Shown: positions 43,871-53,099 of the stretch, piece after piece
Position numbering within the stretch: the first letter of the stretch is position 1
Layout: every line of letters starts with the position of its first letter
Source: CAMCXT01 sp040403315
GTDB lineage: Bacteria > Bacteroidota > Bacteroidia > M30B66
Assembly: GCA_040403315.1 (NCBI GenBank)
Contig: JBBAKX010000006.1
Location: forward strand, 62,001-126,000
DNA: 64,000 bases
Direction of reading: 5' to 3'
Made by a program: the position numbers and the translations under genes
Notes under the pieces: model-generated
Seen by the model: the letters and a program-made list of their open reading frames with translations, nothing else
What the model was told of the DNA's origin: nothing
Databases searched by the model: none

Positions 43871-44160
43871 TTCGTTGGGGATAAAACCCAATACTTTCCC
43901 CTACCCAGTTGTAATTTAGCGATATTTATGCCTGATGAAAAGTGAAAAATTGAATTCGGAAATTCTGTTTTGAACATAATGGTTCATAAATTTCTCTTTA
44001 TACTTTTTCAACGCTTTTCAAATTTTAAATCATCAGTATTTGCTCATTTTCACTTGATGACTAGCATCTTTTGCTCTACGAAAAAAATAAAATCTCACAC
44101 AATAAATCCTTGTGCTTGAATGGTGCGGTTTATAAATTAATTTGGATCGTACCAAAAATT
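43871..44160. repeat. 290-bp tandem repeat, copy 1
   Basis: First full unit, beginning TTCGTTGGGGATAAAACCCA. It matches copy 2 at 288 of 290 positions when compared by eye; the differences are at 43893 (A versus G) and in CCTGATGAAA versus CCTGATAAAA. The unit has no credible open reading frame and lies between the 3' ends of two convergent genes. Confidence 0.95.
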
Positions 44161-44450
44161 TTCGTTGGGGATAAAACCCAATGCTTTCCCCTACCCAGTT
44201 GTAATTTAGCGATATTTATGCCTGATAAAAAGTGAAAAATTGAATTCGGAAATTCTGTTTTGAACATAATGGTTCATAAATTTCTCTTTATACTTTTTCA
44301 ACGCTTTTCAAATTTTAAATCATCAGTATTTGCTCATTTTCACTTGATGACTAGCATCTTTTGCTCTACGAAAAAAATAAAATCTCACACAATAAATCCT
44401 TGTGCTTGAATGGTGCGGTTTATAAATTAATTTGGATCGTACCAAAAATT
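44161..44450. repeat. 290-bp tandem repeat, copy 2
   Basis: Second full unit, directly abutting copy 1 with no spacer. Near-identity to copy 1 implies recent duplication or ongoing homogenisation. Each unit starts with a small inverted repeat TTGGG-gataaaa-CCCAA. Confidence 0.95.
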
Positions 44451-44506
44451 TTCGTTGGGAATAAAACCCAATGCTTTCCCCTACCCAGTTGTAATCTAGC
44501 GATATT
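44451..44506. repeat. 290-bp tandem repeat, partial copy 3
   Basis: The first 56 bases of the unit occur a third time with two changes (GGGG to GGGA at 44460, TTTAGC to TCTAGC), after which similarity stops. This leaves an array of about 2.2 units. Confidence 0.9.
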
Positions 44507-44678
44507 ATTAGCTTGATCAAAATCGACTTATCGACATTTTCTGTTAAAATCTACAGGTTCATTATTGTAATTAAAGCTATACAATTCCAAGTAATATTTT
44601 TTAGTATCTCAATAAATTAACTCAGATAACTCAATTCGGCTTTATGTCGAATAAACCGGATTGATCTCTTAAACTATC

Positions 44679-44718
44679 TAAAAAAAAAACGGGTTTGCTT
44701 CAATTTAGAAACAAACCC
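44679..44718 (-). terminator. Rho-independent terminator of the T9SS Ig/PKD gene
   Basis: On the minus strand a 7-bp stem (44718-44712 with 44697-44691, GGGTTTG/CAAACCC) is followed by C, G and a run of about ten T (44689-44680). It begins 25 bases after the stop codon of the 1058-residue gene. Confidence 0.9.
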
Positions 44719-44742
44719 AATCATAAAAACATAATGTATAAT

Positions 44743-47700
44743 CTACTGCATCAACAATTTCTCACGATAAACTTTTCCTCCATTCATCACTTCAATCAAA
44801 TAGAAGCCTGATGGCAATGCACTTCGTTGAATCACTGCCAATGCTCCATTTACAGTTTGTTGTTGCAACATTCTTCCTGATGCATCTAACAAATGTACTT
44901 CTGATACTCCATTACTAGGAAGTTCAATGTACGCAATGTCTAATGCAGGATTTGGGAATATATTCAACCTCACAGCTCCATTTACATCAGCCAGGCCTAC
45001 ATTGCGTAAATCTAAATTAACCGTAAATGTATCTGCACCGCACAAATTGGTAACAATCAAACTTGCAGTGTATTGAGCTCTACTAGGATATGTGAAACTC
45101 ACTGTGCCATTCAAGGCAAGATCCACATCGCCATCGCTGTCGAAATCCCAAGAATAAACCGCCGGACCAGTCGTGGCATCTACAAAAGTCACCGTTAAAG
45201 TATTGTCGAGGATTGTTGTGAAGTTCGCTACAGGAGGCTCTATCAACAATACATTCACAACATCCGATGCCCCACATCCACTCGAATTCACAACCGAAAC
45301 ACCATATGATCCAGCCTCATTAATGCTAATTGATGAAGTGGTATCTCCAGTTGACCAATCATAAGTATTGAAGTTGTTTCCTGCGCTTAATTCGATGGAA
45401 CTTCCGTTACACAAAATCCTATCAGCGCCCAAATTCAATACCGCAGCAGGCAAACTGCTCACAGTAAGTGTGTCGTAAACATTGCAACCAGCTTCTCCAA
45501 AGAAAACCACATTGTAAACGCCCGGTTCAGTTACAGAAATAACGGGCTCACTTGATCCATTCGACCAAAGAACACCAACAAACTGACTCGCTTCTAATGT
45601 CGCTGTTACACCCGAAAAAGCCGATGATGGTGGAGTTGTGTTTAAATTTAAAAAGATGTCGTTTCCATTGTTGTCTTTTCCTGTTTGGGTTCCATCCGCA
45701 TTGCGGAATACCATGAATAATCCATTTACCAATGAATCTTCAGGAACGTTATAATAATCGTACACATTGATGGTGATCGACCACAAATTGTTTCCAATGT
45801 TAGTCATCTGCCCGATACCATCATCTTGCCCCCAATTGCCTACCCAAGGCTCAACAGCACCCGATAATGGCGCAAATTCATAAGACGAATGCATGTAAAC
45901 AGTGGTTGCGCCAATTAATCCCGTTTGACCCAATGCTGCATTGTAAACAATCGTTAACGAGTCACCTTGTGGAGAAATAGAAACGCCTGGATCGAGCACC
46001 ACTGGGGCATTTCCACAACTTGAATAATTATCCGCCAAATTCAATTCCACATCCAAAACATCGGTTCGAACCTGAACAGAATCGATTCTCACACATCCAT
46101 TCGCTGCTACTGCAGTTACAATATAAGTTCCTGGTTGGTTCACCGTGAAAGACGAAGTAGTTTGTCCGCTGCTCCAGCTATATGTTTCAAAATTCGACGA
46201 TGCTGCCACCAAAAAACCAGTGATCGTTCCGCAGGTAGATGTATCGGCCGACATAGTCAAAACAGGAACTTGTAGCACTGTGTAGGTTACTTCATCGGCT
46301 GCTCCACATCCTTGATCTGAGGTAACTTGAACAGAATATGTTCCACTTCCATCAATCGAAATGCTAGAAGTTGAAGCGCCAGTTGACCAAAGAATATCAA
46401 CGATTCCATTACCGATGATAGTTCCAGAAATACCGGCAAAACTACTGATTGGAGGATTTTGTTGAAGATTTAAAAAGATGTCGTTTCCTACGTCATCTTT
46501 TCCTGTCCTAGTTCCATCTTCATTTCTGAAAATGATAAACAAACCGCTAATCGGATCGTTGCCTTGGATATTGTAGTATTCGTAAACAGGAATTGTAATG
46601 CTCCAAAGATTGTTGCCCAAAGAAGTCATGGCACCAATCCCATCATCCTGTCCCCAATTGCCAACCCAAGGTTCTACTGGTCCTCCAAAAGGAACAGATT
46701 CGTAGCTAGAATGCATGTACACTCGGTCGCCTGCTGGAAGATTAGCCAAGGTCGATTGCCCCAAAGTGGCGTTGTAAATGATGGTGAGAGAGTCGCCCTG
46801 CGGACTAGAAACATAGCCCGAATTGAGTATGATCGGTGCGCTTCCACAAACCACTTGATTGGCTCCTAAATCTACTAATGGAACATCAAACACATTTACG
46901 TTGATCGTATCGAATGCTGCTAAATCGTCTGCAAAAACCACAACCGAATATTCTCCAGCTTCCGAAACTGTGATGGTTTGAGTAGTTGCTCCAGTTGACC
47001 AATTGTAACTGGTGAAACCAGCGCCAGCATTGATTGTCCACGGGCCATTGGCAGGACAAGCATTGATATCTGCACCAAGATTTACAATATTGATAGGATC
47101 AACAACTGTGTAAGTAAAATTTAGACCTTCATCATTTAAGAATCTGAGCGTGTACATATCGAAATTGGCGTTCAAATTTGGAACGGTCGACGAGAAAACA
47201 TAGAAAAACACTTGTGCTCCAGCATTAAAACCTGGGATCAATCCAAAAGCCTCACTGCCTGAAACATCCATCGGAATCACCACAGAATTTGCGAAACCAT
47301 CCACCGAATAACGGAGGTAGAAAATCTCTTCTGGTGAAGGCTCTCCACTCAAGTATGCACTTATTTCGATAGGAACACCGGGCGTTACAGCGTTAAACGA
47401 CAAATCGCTCGAAACCGAATCAATCACTACAGGTTCGGCCGATGTTTCCATGAAAATGGCAGATGAATTTTGATAACCAGCATCGCGCCAATTCACCGTA
47501 TAGTGCTTATTGTCGGAAAGAATCACGCGGTTATCTGCCCCAGCATTGAACGTATAATTTTGCAACTGGTCGATCACCACATTCACACCAGCCCATTTAT
47601 TGGCGAAGGGTGTTAAAGTAGCGCCCGATGTAAACAAGAAATCGAAAGTATCTGCAGCCACATCTCCACCTTCAAAACAATCAATCGAAGCTTGCCAACG

Positions 47701-47919
47701 CCGCGTTCCCGTTGTAATCAAGTTCACTTGCCCTCCAAGAACCTGCGTCGAACTACCGAATACAGAACCACTCACAGGAGGATTGGTAAAACTGTTCCAA
47801 GTACCTGGCAAATTCAAACCTTCTGGCTCAAATATCTGCGCCTGAACAAATGAAAATGAACACGTTAAAATTGCCAAACTTGCGAGCAAACGCCTATAAC
47901 TAAGTGTAAAATTCTTCAT
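44743..47919 (-). CDS. Large secreted Ig/PKD protein with inserted carbohydrate-binding-like modules and T9SS sorting domain
   Basis: A 1058-residue protein. A signal peptide (1-28, ending VQAQ) and an unassigned N-terminal beta domain (about 29-275) are followed by five Ig-like modules of the LGA-x-C...WS-G...GC type (about 278-343, 347-549, 552-619, 623-820, 826-893). Then come a PKD domain (896-970, VYSWDFDSDGD) and a type A sorting domain (983-1058, LNIFPNPALD; SGFYLIEV). Modules 2 and 4 each contain an extra block of about 140 residues (VYMHSSYE, PWVGNWGQDDGIG, NNLWSITI, VFRNADGT, GNDIFLNL) that resembles carbohydrate-binding modules of secreted Bacteroidota glycosidases. Probably a surface adhesin or glycan-binding protein; no catalytic domain is seen. 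Confidence 0.9.
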   Translation of the reverse strand: MKNFTLSYRRLLASLAILTCSFSFVQAQIFEPEGLNLPGTWNSFTNPPVSGSVFGSSTQVLGGQVNLITTGTRRWQASIDCFEGGDVAADTFDFLFTSGATLTPFANKWAGVNVVIDQLQNYTFNAGADNRVILSDNKHYTVNWRDAGYQNSSAIFMETSAEPVVIDSVSSDLSFNAVTPGVPIEISAYLSGEPSPEEIFYLRYSVDGFANSVVIPMDVSGSEAFGLIPGFNAGAQVFFYVFSSTVPNLNANFDMYTLRFLNDEGLNFTYTVVDPINIVNLGADINACPANGPWTINAGAGFTSYNWSTGATTQTITVSEAGEYSVVVFADDLAAFDTINVNVFDVPLVDLGANQVVCGSAPIILNSGYVSSPQGDSLTIIYNATLGQSTLANLPAGDRVYMHSSYESVPFGGPVEPWVGNWGQDDGIGAMTSLGNNLWSITIPVYEYYNIQGNDPISGLFIIFRNEDGTRTGKDDVGNDIFLNLQQNPPISSFAGISGTIIGNGIVDILWSTGASTSSISIDGSGTYSVQVTSDQGCGAADEVTYTVLQVPVLTMSADTSTCGTITGFLVAASSNFETYSWSSGQTTSSFTVNQPGTYIVTAVAANGCVRIDSVQVRTDVLDVELNLADNYSSCGNAPVVLDPGVSISPQGDSLTIVYNAALGQTGLIGATTVYMHSSYEFAPLSGAVEPWVGNWGQDDGIGQMTNIGNNLWSITINVYDYYNVPEDSLVNGLFMVFRNADGTQTGKDNNGNDIFLNLNTTPPSSAFSGVTATLEASQFVGVLWSNGSSEPVISVTEPGVYNVVFFGEAGCNVYDTLTVSSLPAAVLNLGADRILCNGSSIELSAGNNFNTYDWSTGDTTSSISINEAGSYGVSVVNSSGCGASDVVNVLLIEPPVANFTTILDNTLTVTFVDATTGPAVYSWDFDSDGDVDLALNGTVSFTYPSRAQYTASLIVTNLCGADTFTVNLDLRNVGLADVNGAVRLNIFPNPALDIAYIELPSNGVSEVHLLDASGRMLQQQTVNGALAVIQRSALPSGFYLIEVMNGGKVYREKLLMQ
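45571..45987 (-). repeat. Internal duplicated module B (carbohydrate-binding-like insert)
   Basis: Encodes about residues 645-783. It is paired with the block at 46396-46815: both show SPQGDSLTI, YMHSSYE, EPWVGNWGQDDGIG, NNLWSITI and GNDIFLNL in the same order, and the DNA is also visibly similar. Confidence 0.85.
46396..46815 (-). repeat. Internal duplicated module A (carbohydrate-binding-like insert)
   Basis: Encodes about residues 369-508 of the same protein. It interrupts an Ig-like module between its conserved first part (VDLGANQVVCGSAPIILNSG) and second part (ILWSTGASTSSISI). Confidence 0.85.
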
Positions 47920-48357
47920 GAAAAATGCTTTCGGAGTGTCAAAAATACACTAACGTCATTAAAGAAACTAAACAATTAGGTACTTCATCTTCGTCAAGAT
48001 GTATTTTGGCCTGCCCTTCCCTACCACTCCGCAAAGCTCCGTGATTGTTCAGGTCGCGCTTTCCGCACTACACCTCGGTTTCACCTCGTGGTAGTTTGCT
48101 CCAATCGCTCAGGCAGCAGCAGAAATCAGGATAAAATCCAAAGTTTCAAATAGACTGTGAACGCACAGTCGTTCCATTTCTAACTTTATCAACAATTGCA
48201 TTCAGACTTTGGGTCTGCATGAATTTCAAATCACTTTTCTACAATAATTCAAAACAAAAATGTACAAACATTGAATAGAATGTAAACTTGTTCTATCGAA
48301 TTAAATACACTATTGATATGGTCTAAACTACCAAATCAAGGATTCGTTTTTTATTGT
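47920..48357. other. Intergenic region with a GC-rich repeat-like island
   Basis: 438 bases without a gene between the SRPBCC gene and the large T9SS gene. The stretch 48008-48120 is much richer in GC than its surroundings and contains a 7-bp inverted pair CTACCAC (48021-48027) and GTGGTAG (48088-48094), with GGTCGCGCTTTCCGCAC between them. It looks like a dispersed intergenic repeat or degenerate mobile element. The remainder is AT-rich with nothing recognised. Confidence 0.45.
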
Positions 48358-48768
48358 CTATAGTTCTTCTGTGTATTTTTTGAAGTTGTCCAAAATAGCT
48401 TGCCAACCCATTCTTTGAAGTTCTTCGGTATTTTCAGTTTCTGCTTCGAAGCTTTCAATCACCATCACTTGGCCCTCAAACATTTCAAATGTAATATCAA
48501 CCTTGCGGTCATCATCCAAAAGATAACTAATCGTTTGGTGCATGGTAATTTCTGTGAACTTTCCAGAAAAATCGAAGGAAATGCTTCCATCTTTCGCCGC
48601 CATGGTATAAACAAACTTCCCTCCTACTTGGAAATCGTTGCTTGCCTCGGGCGCATGCCAATCATCCGATGCAAAATTCCAATTCACAATGTGTTTTGGG
48701 TTGGTCCAACTGTCCCAAACATTATTTAAAGTTGCATTAACGAGAACATTTACAGTGATAACCGACAT
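48358..48768 (-). CDS. SRPBCC/AHSA1-domain protein
   Basis: A 136-residue START-like (SRPBCC) protein of the activator-of-Hsp90-homologue type. Typical features are the N-terminal strand ITVNVLVNATLNNVWDSWTN, WNFASDDWHAPEA, FQVGGKFVYTM and the C-terminal helix QRMGWQAILDNFKKYTEEL. Such proteins bind hydrophobic ligands in a central cavity; no specific ligand is known. Monocistronic as far as can be seen. Confidence 0.93.
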   Translation of the reverse strand: MSVITVNVLVNATLNNVWDSWTNPKHIVNWNFASDDWHAPEASNDFQVGGKFVYTMAAKDGSISFDFSGKFTEITMHQTISYLLDDDRKVDITFEMFEGQVMVIESFEAETENTEELQRMGWQAILDNFKKYTEEL

Positions 48769-48830
48769 AACAAAGTTTATTTTTTAATGGAGTTCAATTT
48801 TGTAATAATTTATTGATAATTCAAACGTGC

Positions 48831-49625
48831 CTAAGTTTTATTACTCTTCAATTTCGAAATTGATCGTTCTGCTATAAATGGCTTCCCCTTAAGCGCTTGA
48901 AACAGTGTAAAAAATGCAAGTGCTACATACAAAATAGCCATTAAAAAAGTTAACCATTTGTTTTTAAACAGGTAGTATGATAACAATGGCAATACTTGTA
49001 ATGCATGCATGCCGATAAAATGAGCAACGCGTGGATCTCCAAACCTTGTACTCCAATTTAAAACCGGTAATCCAGGCCCCCCATCTGCAGCGCCAATTGT
49101 ATGTTTTAGTGCCGAGCCGATCACAAATCCTTCAAAAGAAAAAATCACAAAAATGATTAATGCTAAACGAATACTCCAAACATAATAATCGGGTAAATCA
49201 GGTAAAGACTCTTTGAAAAACAATATAGCAACCCAAGCAGTCAAAAGGGTTGCAGCACTTGCCGCCAAAGCCATCAAAGAATACATGATAGAATAAAACG
49301 GTGTACTTAAATTGAAATGAGATAGTTGTCCCCGGCCAGCTTGAATTGCGATGTACACAATCTCAAAACCCAGAAAAATTATGATTCCCCAATTAAATAG
49401 CTGCAAATTAAAATTTGGTAAATACGAGCAATAACAAGCCATCGCCCATGCATATAGAAATGTTGAGAAGGAGAATTTGAAAGGTTTTATCCAAGCATTT
49501 GTTCCAGCAACTTGAAGATCTTGAACCCTTGAAAGCACAATAAATACCAATGAAAGAATCAAGCAAATCAAGCCGAAATAAAACAATTCAGCATTTTTGA
49601 GGCGAATGAGATTTAGAAATTGCAA
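48831..49625 (-). CDS. Seven-helix membrane protein of unknown function
   Basis: A 264-residue integral membrane protein with about seven transmembrane helices. Notable conserved-looking polar residues within or next to helices are GRGQLSHFN after helix 3 and DPRVAHFIGMHALQVLPLLS in helix 6, where three histidines could bind haem or metal (inference). I do not recognise a named family. It lies 62 bases upstream of the SRPBCC gene on the same strand and may be co-transcribed with it. Confidence 0.78.
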   Translation of the reverse strand: MQFLNLIRLKNAELFYFGLICLILSLVFIVLSRVQDLQVAGTNAWIKPFKFSFSTFLYAWAMACYCSYLPNFNLQLFNWGIIIFLGFEIVYIAIQAGRGQLSHFNLSTPFYSIMYSLMALAASAATLLTAWVAILFFKESLPDLPDYYVWSIRLALIIFVIFSFEGFVIGSALKHTIGAADGGPGLPVLNWSTRFGDPRVAHFIGMHALQVLPLLSYYLFKNKWLTFLMAILYVALAFFTLFQALKGKPFIAERSISKLKSNKT

Positions 49626-49920
49626 GCGATAAAGATTTTATGATAATAGTTTTAATTATACTTTGTAATTATTAGAGGCTTTGTCACCGGAAAACACAAA
49701 GCTCCAACGTCTTCAAAGATCTGATTATGTTAATTGAAAACTAAAATTTCAATCAGAAATTATTTCACACTATTTCATTGAGTTAGGTAAATTTTACAAA
49801 ACCAACCGGTCGATTCAGATTAAGATAGAAAGAACTTCAATGAAACATTAAAAACCCGGTTGTAAACAAAATCATCCTCAGCAAGAAGAATGTTCTTTGG
49901 TTTAAAGCTAACTTCATCCA

Positions 49921-50331
49921 ATGGAAATTTCACTGAATACACCTGCATTACTTTTTCCAGCCATCTCGCTTCTTTTGCTTGCATACACCAATCGTTTTTT
50001 GGCTATTGCAAATCTAATCAGAGGCTTAAGAAAACAATACGATACAGACCACGACCAAAATGTGCTCAGTCAGATTCGAAATCTTCAAACCCGTATCATC
50101 ATCATCCGAAACATGCAAGCCCTCGGAATAGGCAGCTTACTGCTCTGTGTAGTCTGCATGTTTGCCTTGTTTATGGATAAAGTTTTTTTGGGGAAAGTCC
50201 TTTTTGGTGTGAGCTTGGTAATGATGATGGCATCATTGATTCTATCGCTTCGTGAAATAATCATTTCCGTTAATGCTTTAACATTAGAACTGAAAAGAAC
50301 AGGCGAGGAATTTAAGGATCGATTTATTTGA
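49921..50331 (+). CDS. DUF2721 family membrane protein
   Basis: A 136-residue protein with three predicted membrane segments: TPALLFPAISLLLLAYTNRF, ALGIGSLLLCVVCMFALFMD and FGVSLVMMMASLILSL. The intervening basic helix IANLIRGLRKQYD and the ISVNALTLEL segment at the C-terminus match DUF2721. Function unknown. Its 3' end is convergent with the GH57 gene, 54 bases apart. Confidence 0.88.
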   Translation: MEISLNTPALLFPAISLLLLAYTNRFLAIANLIRGLRKQYDTDHDQNVLSQIRNLQTRIIIIRNMQALGIGSLLLCVVCMFALFMDKVFLGKVLFGVSLVMMMASLILSLREIIISVNALTLELKRTGEEFKDRFI

Positions 50332-50385
50332 AAAATACATGCAAAAATCTGCTATTGAATTTATATCAATACGCAAAGGCAATAT

Positions 50386-52839
50386 TTAACTCTTCACCAT
50401 TTCTTCCATACGCGCAGGCAGTTTCACTTTCACATGAATGCCGAGTTGCAAGAATTTTCTAATCCACTCTAGTTTCGATTTTTGATCTCTGAAATTGAAG
50501 CTACTATGATCATCAAGCAGAGATTTTCCACGAGAGAAATATTCATTTTGAATTTCCCACAGGTCAACTTCTACAGCCAATTGATCAAGAACATTAAATA
50601 TCCGAAGCACCAAATCCAACAACCTCAATTCCGCATCGCGAGGCTGTAAATCCCGAATCAGTTGATGCACTCGCTGAGCTGCTGCAAAAGCGATCGTGGT
50701 TCGGTCGAGTTCAATTTCCCACTTCAATGCATCCTCTGCTAGATTTTCCAAGCGATTAGGATACAAATTGCCATTCTCGAAAAAGTGCCTGATATCGGAG
50801 TTAATTACATTCTCGAGATTTTTCACCAATACTTGTGGAATCGGAAGTCTTGCTTCACTCATCACCGACATCAAATTGTAATTTCGATTGTAAATCCTTC
50901 TGAATGAATCTTCTGCCTGCTGCACGTCTTTCATTACAATTTCATTCAGCACTTTTCTCTGTTCATCCTTGAAAAGATTCCACAAGGAGAATTTCTCAGG
51001 ACCAAAAAACGTTTGCATAATCCCGATCACGTCTGCCACATTCGATTTAGTGAAGGCTTCCATGATTTGATTTTTCATTTCTTCATAGTCGGTGTCTTCC
51101 ATGAAGGCACTCGAATTTCCAATGATATGGTTTTGACCCAACCAAATCACTGCGAAATAGAACTTTCTAACCGAAAAGGTAATCTTAGAATACACCTTCG
51201 TTTTACCAATAGCTAAACGGAGCGAACCTGCATCAATGCGCTCATAATGCTCACTTTCGGCGCGGTAATTACAAATCGTAAGCGCTTCTGGAAATTCCTC
51301 AAAGAGTGAAGCCACTGCATAATGACTTCCAACGCGCGATAAGGTGAGCCTCGAAGGCTGTACATACTTTCTATGTACGAGCGATCCATTGATCAAATCG
51401 GGAAGGTTGCTCGGTGCTTTTGTAAGTCGATGTAGGAACTCTTTTTCAAGCACGATGCTGCTTTCCGACTCTGCCAATTGAATGGCACGATCGGCATATT
51501 GGAGAATTTGCGTGGTTTCGATGCCTGATATTTCATCGAAAAACCATCCACAACTTGTGTACATCAACAATACATGTCGCTGCAATTCTAGCAACCGGAT
51601 AACTTTTGTTTTGTGCTGATCTACAGGCATTTTAAGGCAATGCTCTTGAAGAAATTCATCCACAGAAGCGTCCGAACGATTGAGGATGATTTCGATGTAC
51701 TCATTTCGGGAATTCCATGGATTAGCGATGTAACGACTAAGTTCCTTTTCAAAAACAACAGCCAATTGGTCGCGAAGCCAATCGAGCGATTGCCTCAAGG
51801 GTGCGCGCCAAGACTGATTCCAACCAGGATTCATTCCCGAACAGCAGCCACAATCAGCCCTCCAACGCTCAACTCCATGCACACAACTCCATGAGCTGTT
51901 CTCGAAAATTTCAACCTCATGATCCGGAGGAAACTTAGACAGGAACAAACTGTAGTTGGCCAATTTTGCCAATTTGTTGGTTTCAAGGTAATCGAAACAA
52001 AAAGCCAATGCCATATCTCCGTGCCGATGATGGTGCCCATAACTTTCACCATCGGTTGCTACATGAACGAGCTGTGCAGATAAATCGTTGTTATTGAAAC
52101 CATCTAACAATCGATGCGCTAATTCCTTGCCTGAAGCCAGCAAGCCTTTGAATGCAATATCTTGTGAAACACCTCCATCATAAAAGAAAAGCACTATTGA
52201 ATTTCCAGTCGGCAATTTGCACAAGTACGGTTTTCTGGTATCAATTTTTTCGCCCGACACATCACTCCATTCGGAGGAAATAAAAGCCTTTATTTTCGAT
52301 GCCTGCCTTGGAGCCAAAACTGTATACTTGATGCCCTGTTCAGCTAAAATTTCAAGCGTTTCAGTATCAACGGCAGTTTCTGCAAGCCACATGCCTTCTG
52401 GTTTTCGGCGGAAACGTGATTCAAAATCTCGAATGCCCCAAATTACCTGCGTTTCTTTATCCCTTCGCGAAGCCAATGGCATGATGATGTGGTTGTAAAC
52501 CTGCGCCATTGCACTTCCATGTCCTTCGAAACGTCGGATACTTTCCACGTCAGCATCGAGAATGGATTGATACGCTTCATAGGCGTGATCCTGCATCCAT
52601 TGGAGGAGCGTTGGACCAAAATTGAAGCTCATTCTCGCGTAATTGTTGGTAATGTTTACGATATCCTTGTTATCATCAAGAATTCGTGAAGATCCATTAG
52701 GTCCGTAACATTCGTTGGTGATTCTTTCATTCCAATCGTGAAATGGATATGCAGAATCCTGTTGTTCAATTACTTCCAGCCATGCATTTTCTCTAGGTGG
52801 TTGATAAAAATGACCGTGAATGCAGATATATTTTTCCAT
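50386..52839 (-). CDS. Glycoside hydrolase family 57 protein with DUF3536
   Basis: A cytoplasmic-looking 817-residue protein. The N-terminal GH57 (beta/alpha)7-type domain begins CIHGHFYQPPREN and shows GMWLAETAVD, whose glutamate is the family nucleophile position, and ATDGESYGHHHRHGD, whose aspartate is the acid/base position. The C-terminal part (about 430-800) corresponds to DUF3536. The family acts on alpha-glucans or related sugars; substrate unknown. The ATG at 52839 (MEKYICIHGH) gives the usual start; one 36 bases upstream is unsupported. No signal peptide. Confidence 0.92.
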   Translation of the reverse strand: MEKYICIHGHFYQPPRENAWLEVIEQQDSAYPFHDWNERITNECYGPNGSSRILDDNKDIVNITNNYARMSFNFGPTLLQWMQDHAYEAYQSILDADVESIRRFEGHGSAMAQVYNHIIMPLASRRDKETQVIWGIRDFESRFRRKPEGMWLAETAVDTETLEILAEQGIKYTVLAPRQASKIKAFISSEWSDVSGEKIDTRKPYLCKLPTGNSIVLFFYDGGVSQDIAFKGLLASGKELAHRLLDGFNNNDLSAQLVHVATDGESYGHHHRHGDMALAFCFDYLETNKLAKLANYSLFLSKFPPDHEVEIFENSSWSCVHGVERWRADCGCCSGMNPGWNQSWRAPLRQSLDWLRDQLAVVFEKELSRYIANPWNSRNEYIEIILNRSDASVDEFLQEHCLKMPVDQHKTKVIRLLELQRHVLLMYTSCGWFFDEISGIETTQILQYADRAIQLAESESSIVLEKEFLHRLTKAPSNLPDLINGSLVHRKYVQPSRLTLSRVGSHYAVASLFEEFPEALTICNYRAESEHYERIDAGSLRLAIGKTKVYSKITFSVRKFYFAVIWLGQNHIIGNSSAFMEDTDYEEMKNQIMEAFTKSNVADVIGIMQTFFGPEKFSLWNLFKDEQRKVLNEIVMKDVQQAEDSFRRIYNRNYNLMSVMSEARLPIPQVLVKNLENVINSDIRHFFENGNLYPNRLENLAEDALKWEIELDRTTIAFAAAQRVHQLIRDLQPRDAELRLLDLVLRIFNVLDQLAVEVDLWEIQNEYFSRGKSLLDDHSSFNFRDQKSKLEWIRKFLQLGIHVKVKLPARMEEMVKS

Positions 52840-53099
52840 GCCGTAATGGCTCAAGTTCAATGAATAAGTATGCAAATAACGAAATTAATGTCGATACGAC
52901 ACTTTGCCACCTGCGTCTCAGGATTATTCAACACTATGCTAATTCAGGCCTTTCAGAAGTATTGATTTTTTTTCAACACAAAATAATCTGCTGAAACTGA
53001 GCCTAGCGGATATTTTAAACAAGTTTGGTGGATAATTTACCGAGAAGAGGTACGTTTATTTTCTAAATTTGCAAGAAACCGCTTAACCTTTCCTACAGT

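Noticed and set aside
43871..44506. Possible CRISPR array
   Set aside because: Units abut directly with no unique spacers, the period is 290 bp and no cas gene is present.
43795..44520. Short minus-strand open frames within the 290-bp repeats
   Set aside because: They differ between repeat copies at their ends, cross unit junctions and have no coding signature.
48831..49625. Possible rhodopsin, because of seven helices
   Set aside because: No Schiff-base lysine in the last helix and no retinal-pocket motif could be found.
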